Of a DNA stretch of 64,000 nt, positions 1-12,239 are shown in pieces (position 1 is the first letter of the stretch; every line of letters starts with the position of its first letter). The DNA lies in NCBI GenBank assembly GCA_023052935.1, contig CM041297.1:52495917-52559916 (forward strand), read 5' to 3'. The notes beneath the pieces are model-generated. The model was not told where the DNA came from and made no database searches. It was given only the letters and a program-made list of their open reading frames with translations. The DNA is from Piezodorus guildinii (lineage: Eukaryota > Arthropoda > Insecta > Hemiptera > Pentatomidae). The translations under genes were made by a program, and so were the position numbers.

Positions 1-127
1 TTGCTCTACGGGGCTCGGGGCATGTGAACAGTTACCCCCCCGCAGTTACACGACATGCCTTGTATTCTCTTCGCCCAGCTCCTTGCCAATATAAATTTAA
101 GTTATGTTTCTACAAAAAATAAAAATA

Positions 128-192
128 AGAAATATATATATATATATATATATAGATATATTAGTGTGTGTGTGTGTATACACACACACAGG
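128..192. repeat. Compound microsatellite (TA)n-(TG)n-(CA)n
   Basis: An AT run is followed by GT repeats and then CA repeats; the TG and CA halves can pair with each other. It lies just upstream of a SINE. No gene is visible in the first 260 bases. Confidence 0.85.
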
Positions 193-262
193 CAGATGAA
201 GGCTTTTTGGGAAAGAAGAAGAACAAATAAGAAACTGAAATGTGCTTCAAATTAGTCTACCA

Positions 263-540
263 TCGTGATCTCCAAACGGTCTAACCGAATAGCATAACAG
301 CCTTCTATGCTCAAGGTCCGGGTTCAAAACCGCAGGTGGCCGTAGGATTTCTTAGAGGGAGTAAAAAATCCTTAGTTATGCCGTCCTTCGGAGAGGAAGT
401 TAAAAGGTGGTCTCGAGCCTGTACGATGTCAGGTACTCGTTAAAGATCCCTACCTAATTAAACCTGGATAGGCAAAATTTAATGCTCCCACTGTAGCATC
501 GTCCGATTAGCTATAGTAGCATAAAGAGACGTTAAATAGA
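263..540 (+). mobile_element. tRNA-derived SINE, family 1, copy a
   Basis: This is the most frequent SINE in the window. Its 5' part is tRNA-like: an A-box-like segment precedes AGCATAACAGCCTTCTATG, and a B-box match GGGTTCAAAACC follows about 35 bases later. The body is shared with eight other copies here (CCTTAGTTATGCCGTCCTTC, then AGGTACTCGTTAAAGATCCC, then a GACGTTAAA end and an A-rich tail). Such elements are transcribed by RNA polymerase III from the internal A and B boxes and moved by a partner LINE. The A-box region is more degraded in this copy than in the 25.8 and 53.4 kb copies. Confidence 0.85.
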
Positions 541-571
541 TAAACAAACATAAACTATTTGTTCATTTGTT

Positions 572-843
572 GGTATGTGTTCACTAACAAAAATAAACCA
601 ATAAGTTTATATTAAAATATATCTCAAACTCATTTATAAAACAGATATAAAATTTTAAATATTTATTGTTGTTGTTGTTGTAAAATTTTAAATATTTATT
701 GTTTTTTTACTACATTAAGACTGACTGTATAAAGTTTAACGTGTTTAATACTAAATAACAGGTTTTAATCACCTGATAAACAAATGAACGAGAACAATGA
801 CAGTAATTGCTCATCTGTGTAGGTCTTTGTGTTGTAGTGTAGC
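572..843 (+). repeat. Partial copy of an unidentified repeat (family U)
   Basis: This stretch matches the 5' part of the family U copy at 59.5 kb, including AACAGGTTTTAATCACC and the preceding TTTAATACTAAAT. It is head-to-head with a second family U copy that begins right after it, forming an inverted repeat of about 250 bases. It contains a short (TTG)n run with a local duplication. It has lost the outermost end. Confidence 0.75.
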
Positions 844-845
844 TA

Positions 846-1231
846 GATAAACCCTAAAAGAAAAGTGAATAAATTGATGGTGTCTCCTATGAGAATCATA
901 AATGGAACTATGTCATAGAATTCACTCAAACTAAAACATACAGAACTAGATAAATGTTGATAAATACAGGAAGATATACAAAAACACACAGAACTAGACT
1001 AACATATGAGCAATTACTGCCATTGCTTATCGTTCATTTGTTTATCAGGTGATTAAAACCTGTTATTTAGTATTAAACTATTTTGTACAGTCTTAATGTA
1101 ATAAATAAATATTCAACCTTTGATATCTGTTTTATAAATGAGTTTGAGATATATGTTAATATGAACTTTTTTGTTCATTTTTAAACACATATCTAAAATA
1201 GTAGCTGGCAGTTACGAAACACCCTGTATAT
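846..1231 (-). repeat. Unidentified repeat (family U), minus-strand copy
   Basis: Read on the minus strand, it starts with ACAGGGTGTTTCGTAACTG and runs through the same order of blocks as the copy at 59507-59981, ending near GGAGACACCATC. The ORF seen in the other copy is not intact here. The family was not recognised. The shared sharp start suggests a real transposon end, but no transposase can be seen. Confidence 0.75.
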
Positions 1232-1479
1232 GTATAGATTTATATATACATTAGTTTATATAGCTGTTAACAGGAAATAAAATAAAATGAAGAACTAAAA
1301 ATTAAATAAAGAAAAATGGCTTATCACCACTGCTAACCTCTAAATGTTCTTTTATTTCTTAACCGATTTTAATGATTCTCTTTTTTTTTTTTTATTGATT
1401 TGTAGGGATATTTAATTATCTATCGAATAGTAATTTTATTTACAGCAAACAGACAATTTGTTTTTATTCATTAATTAAT

Positions 1480-1529
1480 CAGGTTCTGCATATCTTGAAA
1501 CGTAAGCCGTCAAATTTTGAGGGGTAACT

Positions 1530-1587
<58 letters not shown>
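1480..1587. repeat. Short dispersed repeat ending in a 56-base poly-T tract
   Basis: The segment ATCTTGAAACGTAAGCC followed by GAGG(G/A)GGTAA and a T-rich run occurs here and again at 2826-2880. Positions 1532-1587 are an uninterrupted T run, consistent with the tail of a minus-strand retroelement insertion or slippage growth. Between 1240 and 1480 nothing else is recognisable. Confidence 0.6.
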
Positions 1588-1588
<1 letters not shown>

Positions 1589-1870
1589 TTCTAGTACATA
1601 AAATAATAAACCAATAATTGACATAATTAAAATTTATAATAAAAATATTTATAAAAATTATAAAAGAAAATAAATTAAAATTTTAAATATTTAAGAAGGC
1701 TACATCAATTATGAGCAATGCTACATATCAGTTTACACAAAATGTAACATTAAATAAATAATCTTTTTACTTATCACCAGACCTAGAAGGAAGCCCTGAT
1801 AGGTGATTATTAGTAATATAGTGTTGCTTTAGTAAGCAATATAGTAATAGTTTGGTAAGTAATACACAAG

Positions 1871-2170
1871 TATAAATAGCGACGAGGACAGCCGGCAAGG
1901 ACGGTTAGCAGCGATTGCTATGAAGAGCACGCTCCATAACATAAGAACCGAGTCAGGTAGCAGTCAGACATTTCCGTATGTGACACAACTGACACACCGT
2001 TACCGCAATGAGGGAATACCCTTTATGTGACGGTCCACGCTATTTCTAGGGATCCCTTGGGCGATCTGCTAAACACAATCCTCTGCCAGGCAGATCCACG
2101 AAACAGATTTCTGCCAGAGTTTACCGGAGGCCTGTGGGATGGGTCATTATTTGTCTAAACTTCCTATGAG
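1871..2170 (+). promoter_or_regulatory. Possible RNA polymerase II promoter and first exon
   Basis: A TATA-box match TATAAATAG at 1871-1879 is followed by a 300-base patch that is clearly richer in GC than its surroundings and shares no block with the repeat families here. About 40 bases after the TATA box an ATG at 1920 opens a 36-codon frame (MKSTLHNIRTESGSSQTF...). A donor-like CAG/GTAGCA lies inside it. Any of these could be chance. The region could also be an unrecognised old transposon. Confidence 0.25.
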
Positions 2171-3039
2171 ATAACTACAAATTAAGAAGCTATATTTAAA
2201 AAACCTGGTGCAGGCTTTACATAAATACCTTTAATTACTGTACTTAAAATATAACTTAGTAAGTTTGTATATAGAGTAAAAACACTGCAAATTATTATAC
2301 ATTGGTTTATTATTTATAAATAACTATATTAGGGTATAAGTGTTAATATACCCTATAGGGATTTCTAAAACTCTACACATTTTTTTCTCTACCTTTGAAA
2401 ATAACGGAATTACAAGCGTATACAGTTTTTTATATACAGTTTACTTATTCTAAAACTCATTACGTATCTGTCCCTATCTTCAAAGATAACTGAGTTATGT
2501 GCGTATATATAGGTAAAATTTCTAAACTTTTTTCTTTTTTTAATTATTCGCGTTTTTTTTTTGTTTGTTTTTTGGGGGGTAGGGGAGGGAGGGGTAAAAA
2601 CACCAATAAAACTTTTCTTTATTTTCAAAAATAACTGAGTTTTGAATTAAATAACTTTTGATCGGATGCCATTTTGAAATAAGCAGCTGATATCAACGTC
2701 TAGATGTTAAGGTCAATGTTGCATGCCCAAGTATTTTTGTGGCGAATTTCAATAAAATTGATCCAGTATTATTGGAGAAATGGGACAAATGGATTTTTTT
2801 TTTATTCGTTGTTCGGGTTCTAAGTATCTTGAAACGTAAGCCTCTCTCAAATATTATTAGAGGAGGTAATTTTTTATTTTTTCGATTACAAAGGTTCATT
2901 GCTGAAAATCATAAACCAAAAAAAATTGAATTTATTTTTATGGAAATTCTACGGACATAATTTAAGCTTTTACTAACATAATATTGCGCTTAGTTGTGTG
3001 TCATTTTAGTCTTTCTGCATTACGTTTTACAAATTTATA
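2171..3039. other. Gene-free AT-rich stretch
   Basis: Apart from the second copy of the ATCTTGAAACGTAAGCC repeat near 2826-2880 and a G-rich run near 2574-2596, nothing supports a gene. The short open frames here are low-complexity or overlap each other on both strands. Confidence 0.5.
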
Positions 3040-4236
3040 TATAAGATAACTTTTTTTTTTTTTTTTATAAAATCATTAGCTTCACAACGGTATAACATAC
3101 ATATGTATTGCTATATTTCTGTTCTTAAAAAGAATTACCTAAAAAAATATGTTTGCTTTTTCATCCTTTAGTTGGTTATCAAATTCGTTCAACTTGTATA
3201 GTAAGCCTTTTTTTTATCAGTTCTTATAAGATAATATATTTTATTTTAATTTTTATTACAATTAAAAATTATTTGAATGAACAATTGTATTGTTAGGTTC
3301 CTTTAATTAAAATGATCCATTTCATTCAACTCATTTTATTTTCTTATTTTTTTCTCCCTACGTTTCGGCCTTTTGCCATTTTCAAGGGATCTTTTTATAT
3401 TCCATCATGCACTCTATATATAATATATAAAAATATATTTTGTCATAATTTAATAAAATAAAAATAAAACTATTACAGGCTGATCAGCCCTGTCCTGGTT
3501 GTTATCATCCACTGAGATAAAGATACATTTCTTTAATCCAGTGGATGATAACAACCAGGACAGGGCTGATCAGCCTGTAATACTTTTATTTTTATTTTAT
3601 TAAATTATGACAAAATATATATTTATATATTATATATAGAGTGCATGATGGAATATAAAAAGATCCCTTGAAAATGGCAAAAGGCCGAAACGTAGGGAGA
3701 AAAAAATAAGAAAATAAAATGAGTTGAATGAAATGAATCATTTTAATTAAAGGAACCTAACAATATTTTATTTTTTCAAATCAAAAAATTAAAGCTACTT
3801 TATAAGAAGAAAATTTAAAACATCGGCATTCAAGTCCTGTCAAACGTTTTCAATCAGAATGAAGCACAGTACTTTTTACATCGATGTAACCAGTTTAATC
3901 AAAATTGTTAGAGCCGTTTTTGAGAAAATCTTAAAAAGGAGCTAAAGGCTTGGTTTATGGTACCATTTTGTTCCGCCAATTTTAGTGAAAAATTTGGTGT
4001 AAAATCTCAAGCGTATAATTGTCTTAAATATGAAATTCCAGTTTGTCACTTTTGCTTCTCGTGCTAGACCTACCACACAGGCATGCATCATGGACTTTTT
4101 TGGACAACTTGATTATTTGAACTCATGGGACCCTAAAACGTGTATTCCCCTCGAAAATTTGCAAATTTTCACTATCATAATACATTCCCTTACTATTATT
4201 AGAGTAAATGAAAGTAAGAATATTAATGTCTTAATA
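3040..4236 (+). mobile_element. Element X copy, interrupted by a hairpin transposon
   Basis: Element X is the abundant 0.9-1.0 kb repeat of this window. Here the 5' flank is partial. The conserved CATTTAAGCCCTGTCA-like block, the GAGCCGTTTTTGAGAAAAT block, the GAACTCATGGGACCCTAAAACG block and the terminal CCCTTACTATTATTAGAG...GAAAGT hairpin are present in order. The copy is split at 3290-3763 by a 474-base inverted-repeat element, so element X was here first. It encodes no convincing protein; open frames in it are short and not shared between copies. Confidence 0.8.
3290..3763. mobile_element. Foldback/hairpin MITE with 225-bp arms
   Basis: The two arms (3290-3514 and 3539-3763) are near-perfect reverse complements around a 24-base loop. 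The ends read TTGTTAGGTTCC and GGAACCTAACAA, each flanked by TA. A TA target duplication is what Tc1/mariner-type elements produce, so this is probably a non-autonomous element of that kind. Each arm contains ACGTTTCGGCC. There is no coding capacity. High arm identity suggests recent movement or hairpin-driven homogenisation. Confidence 0.85.
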
Positions 4237-5242
4237 TAAATTTTTACAAATTAATAATAAACTTATTTATTTAAGGAAATAAAATTATTTAAACATAAAT
4301 CTTTAAAAATATATACCATTCTCTATCACAAAATAAACATTATATTAATTATTACGACCGCCCCCAGAACTATCTAATACTTCGAAAAACGTTTTAATAT
4401 TTTCTCAGATGAAATAGAGCTGCTTAAAGAGCTCTGTAATTGTTTTCATCGGTGATTTTTCTAGAATAAAATCGCATTTTACCTAAATCGGAACTAACAC
4501 ATAAAGTTTAAGCCCTGACTGCTACCGGATTGATTAACGATCTTGTTCTAGCAGTTGGGTAATTTGTTGATAGATGCCGGCGATAGCAGAGACAGGGCCC
4601 GGGCGAAGAACGCCTAAGAACGCCGACTAACTAGCTGTTCGATTAGGGTGCTCGCATGGCTCCGTGTTAAGTACCCTACTATTTTCAATGCAGGGATCGA
4701 TAAAGCCGGCTATCACGCCAACCGAATCTAATTGCTCTTTATTATCTCTACACAATTGTAAATAATTTTTTTTACAGCTGTTCACGTCCTAGGGACGAAC
4801 GATTTTACAAACGCGTTTACACGTTTGATAACGGAACTTATCAAACCAAATTATTTACCTGATTACCTGAAAACATGGATTAATAAGTGCTACTAAAATA
4901 AAGTTAATACAAATTCAATCAATATAATATCTTTTACTAGGAACCCGTCCCTTGCTTCACACGAGAAAAAATAAATTTAAATTTAGTGTGATTTATGTTT
5001 AAAAAAGTACAATTTGACCAGCTAAGAGTTAATTATTTTAGTATGATGAGTTCATCGTGGCAAAAAGTATTATTTAGCAAGAATATATATTTATTTTTTA
5101 AAACCTATTAAAGATTTTATATAATCATCAGCAGATATTAGAAACATAAATTGGTCAATAGATTATAACGAAAAACGTTTTACTTAACGGTTCCTGTTTT
5201 ATTCGATTTATAACTATTTTTTTTTCTTCAATTAACTCTTTC

Positions 5243-5245
<3 letters not shown>
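4237..5245. other. Gene-free stretch with a GC-richer patch
   Basis: Positions about 4550-4700 are richer in GC (GCCGGCGATAGCAG, GGGCCCGGGCGAAG) than their surroundings but contain no useful open frame and match no repeat family in the window. The rest is AT-rich with no recognisable feature. Confidence 0.5.

Positions 5246-5317
<72 letters not shown>
5246..5317. repeat. (TA)n followed by poly-T
   Basis: About 43 bases of TA repeats run into a 29-base T run, immediately upstream of a LINE 3' end. Confidence 0.9.
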
Positions 5318-5500
5318 CGTTTAGCATTGGCTAGATTCTCCACTCACGTGAATTGTATATAGGTATGAGTGACTTTTGTAATATATTTTTATTGATTTTG
5401 TTTTGTATATATCGTGTGAATGTAGTACTTTATCACTATTAAAAATGTCCTAAATTGGACAGATTGTAATATTACTCAATAAAGAATAGTTTCTAAAATA
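5318..5500 (+). mobile_element. Jockey-clade LINE 3'-UTR fragment
   Basis: This is the reverse complement of the 3' flank of the Jockey copy at 57.6-58.8 kb. Shared blocks are GGCTAGATTCTCCACTCACG, GGTATGAGTGACTTTTGTA and CAGATTGTAATATTACTC, ending in an AATAAAGAAT-like tail. It is 5'-truncated and contains no coding sequence. Between 5500 and 6320 nothing further is recognisable. Confidence 0.8.
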
Positions 5501-6321
5501 TATATATATATATTTACATGGTATATTATTTATACCTCATTTATTGTACATCTGTTTTCATAAAATGATCCAAGAGTCAAAATGTTAGTTAATGGATTGA
5601 TAACTATTTTCATCTGTTGTAACAACTTGCATGCGATTACTACTCAGATTTAAGGAATATTTTTTATATATTCCTTATTTTTATATTTTTTATACTTCAA
5701 CGATCCATGTTTATTGCAATTCAGACAAATGCTCAGCTTTTCACGAACTATATATTTGTATATTTTTATATGACTAATAATAAAATATTTATTACTTATT
5801 ATCTCAGGTGACTTAAATGCAATAGGAAGTGTACGGAGGTAATTCTTGAAGCCGTTAAAGTTAATGCCTGTCCTTGGAGAGCTCAGTTTGGTATTCTTAA
5901 CTCTCCAGTACGGAACTGACGAAGCGTTTTTTCAAAATATCAACTCTTCCTTTGAATTTTTCATCAGGATCATAATTTAGATCTGGATTATACCATTTAA
6001 CTTCAAAATTTAAATGAATATTATGATTTAGAATATTAATTTGGCAGATATAAGTCACAAATACAAACCTTATATACTTCTGTAGAACACTGATCTTCGG
6101 AAAGCCATTCACATGTGTATCTTACCTCCCTAAAAGAAATCCGTTTTTATATGAGGTAACAAGCACCTTTTTGAAATCTCGTCTCATTGTATGAACTGAG
6201 AGTGGTGAGAGGTGGAGACTATGAGGCTAAAGTGTAATGTTGATATAATTTCAAAAACATTTTATTTTTCTTCTAAGCACTCAGAATATAGTAAAAAAAA
6301 AAAAAAGAATATATACATATA

Positions 6322-7619
6322 CATTTTTAAAGGACTTTAGTGCTCATTAGATAAAATTAAATACAAGATTTAGATAAAACTAAATGATTAAAATACAAAT
6401 ATGTCAAAATATTAATATTGAAAAAAAATGTCCTTTAGTACCTTTTGGAAATCAACGTCTCAAATCTTTTGTTAATTTAAATTAAGTAGTGGAAAATAAA
6501 TATAATTCTTTTCAATTCGACTTTACGTTTGCTTATAATTTAAAAAAAAAATCAAAACGGAGGTAACTGCAAATTATGTTTTGCACTCACCAGCTGTTTG
6601 TTTTTACTATCCATTATAACACACATGAAATCTGATGATAAAAGGAATAAAAGAAAATTTCTTGGTTTGTTACAAGCATAGCCTAGTATAAAATGTTTAA
6701 CGTAGCTACTATACTATGGAGTTTTTAAACTTTTTTTTTAAATTGTTTTTTTTGAAAAATGAATATTTACGGGTATTTACGGTGCAGCGTCACTTGAAAC
6801 GGGTTTAGTCTGAGCTAATGAAAATTCATAGGTTGTTTTCCTTCCATACGTGTTATTTAAGAAGTGAAGAAAACTGATCTGTTCACACTGATAGTATTCC
6901 ACATCAGTCATAATTATTGATAACAATTATAATACTAATACCATTATCGTTTATAAAATATTATCTAACCTAGCACTTTGCTCATATCAAATTTTGATTA
7001 TTTATAAGCCATATAAATTTCGAATAGAAATCATATTTTTAATAATGTATTTTAGATTATTTCAGTTTTAATCCTTAAAAATATTAATAATTTTAAACTA
7101 GTCCTGATTTTACCTATAGATTGCATTTTTAAGACTATAAACTTATTTATGAAACAAGATTGCATAAGTGGTAAGAATCATTCAAATATAATCATTTGGT
7201 ATATATTACATACAAACGATTTTTATGATATCGTATGCATACAAATCGTTTTTTATACCAATAATGAAAATAATTATCATTTAGATAACTGCAAGTATAT
7301 CTTTCAAAACATGATTTGAGAAGTTTTTTAGTTGTATGTTACTGAAGTTGAATAGATGACTGCATAATAAGATTTTCACTCTAGCTTTGTTTTCTCACTT
7401 GATTTAAAATTGTACTTAATAATATAAATATACTATGCTGCAACATTATTATACAATACAATTTATTTCATTTTATTTTTACTACTTCACTTTTAAATGA
7501 AATAAAGATTATGGTAATTTTAAAATGAAATATAACTCCTTTAGAAAGAATCAATATGTATAAATGTTTATTATTTTAAATTTTTTTACTTCACCGTTTC
7601 ATGTTTTTTTAGTGTACTA
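6322..7619 (+). repeat. Left arm of a 1.3-kb inverted repeat
   Basis: This arm is the reverse complement of 8213-9502 over its whole length, with scattered substitutions and small indels. For example, an extra stretch near 7170 has no counterpart. It contains CGGAGGTAACTGCAAA near 6560, resembling the 5' end of element X, and a small palindrome around 7197-7262. No protein is encoded. Divergence between arms argues against an assembly artefact. Confidence 0.9.
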
Positions 7620-7646
7620 TATATTATTATATTATATATAATATAT

Positions 7647-7649
<3 letters not shown>

Positions 7650-7699
<50 letters not shown>
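7650..7699. repeat. (TA)n microsatellite in the inverted-repeat spacer
   Basis: About 50 bases of uninterrupted AT repeats lie between the arms of the large inverted repeat. Confidence 0.9.
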
Positions 7700-7708
<9 letters not shown>

Positions 7709-7825
7709 TAAAAAATTCTTTGACATAAAAACGTGAAAATAATATGAGAAAATTAAAATTAACAACACAAGATTAAAAAATACAATTACTATTTAAATTA
7801 AGTAAGTAGTATTCTAACTAATAAA

Positions 7826-8104
7826 GGGATCATCTGTAGCAGCGTGGCTAGCATAACAGCCTTCTATGCCAAAGGTCCCGGATTCAAACCCGCAAGTGGC
7901 CCTACTATTTTTCGATAGGAGTAAAATATCCTTAGTTATGCCTCCCTTCGGAGGGGACGTAAAAAGGAGGTCCCCCCGAGCCTGTGAGATGTCAGGTACT
8001 CGTTAAAGATCCCTATCCTAATTAAACCTGGATAGGCAAAATTTAGGGCTATCACTGTATCATCCTCCGATTAGCCACAGTAGCATAAATTGACGTTAAA
8101 TGAA
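7826..8104 (+). mobile_element. tRNA-derived SINE, family 1, copy b
   Basis: A complete-looking copy: A-box-like GTAGCAGCGTGGCTAGC, degenerate B-box GATTCAAACCCGC, the conserved body and the GACGTTAAA end. It sits in the spacer of the large inverted repeat and is not duplicated, so it may have inserted after the inverted structure formed or been part of its centre. Confidence 0.88.
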
Positions 8105-8212
8105 CAATAAAATCTAACTAATAAAATATTTTAAAATATAATTTGATTAATTAGTAGATGCAATTATTTTATGCTGCTAGTGGACGGTATATCTTTTTAT
8201 TATAAAATAGAG

Positions 8213-9502
8213 GAAGTACTCTAAGAAACATTAAACGTACAAGTAAACAAATTTAAAATAATAAACATTTATACATATTGATTCGTTCTAAAGGAGTTAT
8301 ATTTCATTTTAAAATTACCATAATCTTTATTTCATTTAAAAGTGAAGTAGTAAAAATAAAATGAAATAAATTGTATTGTATAATAATGTTGCAGCATAGT
8401 ATATTTATATTATTAAGTACAATTTTAAATCAAGTAAGGAAACAAAGCTAGAGTGAAAATCTTATTATGCAGTCATCTATTCAACTTCAGTAACATACAA
8501 ATAAAAAACTTCTCAAATCATGTTTTGAAAGATATACTGGCAGTTATCTAAATGATAATTATTTTCATTATTGGTATAAAAAACGATTTGTATGCATACG
8601 ATGTCGTAAAAATCGTTTGTATGTAATATATACCAAATGATTATATTTGAATGATTCATCTTGTTTCATAAATAAGTTTATAGTCTTAAAAATGCAATCT
8701 ATAGGTAAAATCAGTACTAGTTTAAAATTATTAATATATTTAAGGATTAAAACTAAAATAATCTAAAATGCATTATTAAAAATATGATTTCTATTCGAAA
8801 TTTATATGGCTTATAAATAATCAGAAATTTGATATGAGCAAAGTCGTGCTAGGTCAGATAATATTTTATAAACGATAATGGCATTAGTATTATAATTTTT
8901 ATTAATAATTATGACTGATGTTGAATACTATCAGTGTGAACAGATCAGTTTTCTTCACTTCTTAAATAACACGTATGGAAGGAAAACAACCTATGAATTT
9001 TCATAAGCTCAAACTAAACCCGTTTCAAGTGACGCTGCACCGTAAATACCCGTAAATATTCATTTTTCAAAAAAACAATTTAAAAAAAAGTTTAAAAACT
9101 CCATAGTATAGTAGCTACGTTAAACATTTTATACTAGGCTATGCTTGTAACAAACCAAGAAATTTTCTTTCATTCCTTTTATCATCAGATTCCATGTGTG
9201 TTATAATGGATAGTAAAAACAAACAGCTGGTGAGTGCAAAACATAATTTGCAGTTACCTCCGTTTTGATTTTTTTTTTTTTTTAAATTATAAGCAAACGT
9301 AAAGTCGAATTAAAAATAATTATATTTATTTTCCACGACTTAATTTAAATTAACAAAAGATTTGAGACGTTGATTTCCAAAAGGTACTAAAGGACATTTT
9401 TTTCAAAATTGATATTTTGACATATTTGTATTTTAATCATTTAGTTTTATCTAAATCTTCTATTTAATTTTATCTAATGAGCACTAAAGTTCTTTAAAAA
9501 TG
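8213..9502 (-). repeat. Right arm of a 1.3-kb inverted repeat
   Basis: Reverse complement of 6322-7619. The outer boundary is sharp: similarity stops after GCACTAAAGTTCTTTAAAAAT. Neither an obvious short terminal repeat family signature nor a target duplication could be confirmed by eye. Confidence 0.9.
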
Positions 9503-11539
9503 ATTTAGATATGCAATTATTTTCTAAAGGTAATAATTAAAGACTTAGTTTAGTCACTAATTATACTAAAATATTGTATTCCATAACTTAAACACGGTGC
9601 TATTGAAATAATAAACAAATAATTCTAAACTTTAAAGCGAAAAGAATAATTTTTTTTTTTTTTAACCTTTATTGCAGAATGCACTAAACATACATAAAGC
9701 TGTACCAAAGTAGACTAGGCTATTAAGTAACCACATAATAACATTAGTATATAAATAATTAAATAAACACATAAAAAAAGGAAAAATAAATAAAGGGACA
9801 TTAAATAAATAATAAACAAATTCTTTCAAAATAATCAAATAAGTTGGTTTAATAATGTAGTAATGAGAGATTTTAGCATCTCCTATAAAATTCCAAGAAT
9901 GGATATAGTACTTTTTGGAAATCAACGTCTTAGTTATCAAAACTGTTTTTTGGCTTTTCAAAGATAGATTATACTATACTGAGCAGTAATATGATTATAT
10001 TTGTGCGAAAAATTGTAAGCTGAAAAAATATTTCTGCTGTTTTCTCCTTCATTATTATGAAGGATATATGATATTGAAATTCTTCAATATTTCATATTTA
10101 TACATTTTTTATCAATGTTGAAAACAGTAAATGGCTAATTATTTCGAATAAACTATATTAATGACAATTTTAAAAAAGCTCTTTTATTAATTCGGTAAAT
10201 AGTACATGATATTAGACACCGTTTCATTTTACAATTATATAATGAATTTTATTTCTACCATTAGAGGTGTTCTTTGAGAAACTTTTTGAATCAAAGTGGT
10301 ATAAAGTATTATTTCTGAAAACTAACAAACATTTTTCTAGACTTGATTATTTATACTAATGGGACTCCAAAAGGTAAATTTCCGTTTGAGAATTATAATT
10401 ATTAAAAATTATAATTTATCTATATTTATAAAAGAAAGTAGTATTTCACTCAATTTTCTGGTCATCGGTTTCTCAAAAATGACTATGGTTGTGAAGTTGA
10501 ATTTTTTCCTGGAGGTTCACCGCACCGTAGATGTGCAATAAGGCTGAATATTGGATAATTCGCTGTCTAAGTGGTTAAAGAAATATATTTTTCTAAGACT
10601 TGTAACAAAATTGGTTTTTAGAATAACTCAAAACTACAGGTGTGCAAGTATTGCAAGTACTCATTTGAATGACAATCAAATTTCCAACCACCCGAAAGCA
10701 AAATCGTCTTAATCTTGAAGTGTATTAGCAAAGATACTTACTTAATTTATGACAAACATATTAATACATATGATGGTTTGTATCTATTTTTCCTAAATGA
10801 GTTCCTATGGAAACACATTCTATTCTTATTGCATTATTTAAAATGAATTCAGTAGGCTAAAAAACGTTTTATTTTAAGAACATGATAAATCTTATTTCAG
10901 AATCCTAAAGAAAAAGAAACAAGATTTTTGGGGTGGAAGTGTTCACCTACGAATGGAAAAAATACATATTTATGTTGCAACGGAGTTATGATGATACGGT
11001 AATATTAAGAAGCTAAATTGTATTGAGTGCATATGCCCTCTACTGGTGTTATTGTAAATTTGACAAAATAAAATTTAGATCTAGCATCAAATGACTTTAT
11101 ACTTAATATACCTCATATACCTGATATCTCATAACGAAGTTAGATTTATTATAGTTACTCTAATCATAAAATAACTCAAAATAAAATATGGGCGAGCGAA
11201 GCTGTGGGTTATTAACATAATTAACATAATAAAACTATCAAAACTATTTATGTTATTATATATTTCATTTATTTATTTCTAATTTTTGGTCTCACTTATT
11301 CAAGAGTACTTTAGTGAGCCACAATAAGTCATAGCGTGTTAAAATATAATGGATATAGCAGAAAAATAATAAAACATTGGATAATTGGCCTCCTCCCTTC
11401 AGCTCAACACATCTTAAGGTATTCTTTCGATGTGATGCAATTATTTCAATTAAATGGAAAGAGAGGAGTAAAAAAAAAAAAATAATAAAAAATTATGATA
11501 GACTATGAAATACTCTGAGGTGAACTAAAATAAAGCAAA
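9503..11539. other. Gene-free AT-rich stretch
   Basis: No repeat family of this window and no supported coding sequence is seen. A short echo of the inverted-repeat arm (GGAAATCAACGTCT) occurs at about 9917. The open frames here are AT-rich and without recognisable motifs. Confidence 0.5.
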
Positions 11540-11940
11540 CTGGCTTCCAGCATTCAGACAAAAAACGCAGAGGCAGAAGACGGTTCAAGTTACCTGTCCA
11601 TTGTTCTCGTCCCTTTTTGCTCCTCCACATCCTGCCGCTTCTCGACCTCTTACTGATTCGATCCAGTCTAGTCAGGCCTTCCGCAGTCCTGCCCTATTGC
11701 CATATATTTACTGACAAGGAGGATGAATATAAAAAAAAGGCGTGTAACATAAAGATAGATTTGGTATTAAAAATAACCTATAATGCCTGTAATGTGATTC
11801 AGGGAGAAGCGCCGGGATCTCTTCCTCACTATTGGAGGGACAAATCTGGATCCGAGCTTCTCTGGCTTACGTACGTAATCCAGTATGTTTCAGTTGTTTA
11901 TTCATTATTAGCGGAAAAGACAGGCGTTGTTCTGTCTTAA
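11540..11940 (+). other. GC-richer stretch with a 107-codon open frame, unrecognised
   Basis: From about 11540 the composition rises, and a frame from 11617 (TTG start, no clear ATG) stays open for 107 codons. It begins leucine-rich (LLHILPLLDLLLIRSS), which could resemble a membrane segment, and then has no recognisable motif. The frame also contains an A-rich interruption near 11731. It may be a decayed transposon or a host exon fragment. No splice sites could be assigned with confidence. Confidence 0.2.
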
Positions 11941-11966
11941 ATATGAATATCACTATCCACAATCAG

Positions 11967-12197
<231 letters not shown>

Positions 12198-12239
12198 GGA
12201 AGTCTAGCTGTTCAGGTCTGATGCCGCAACTTATCTATA

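Noticed and set aside
7586..7768. 60-codon minus-strand frame
   Set aside because: Mostly the translation of a (TA)n tract (YIYIYI repeats); low complexity, not a gene.
6322..9502. Inverted repeat as an assembly artefact
   Set aside because: Arms differ by many substitutions and indels and have distinct spacer content, so simple misassembly is unlikely, though not excluded without reads.
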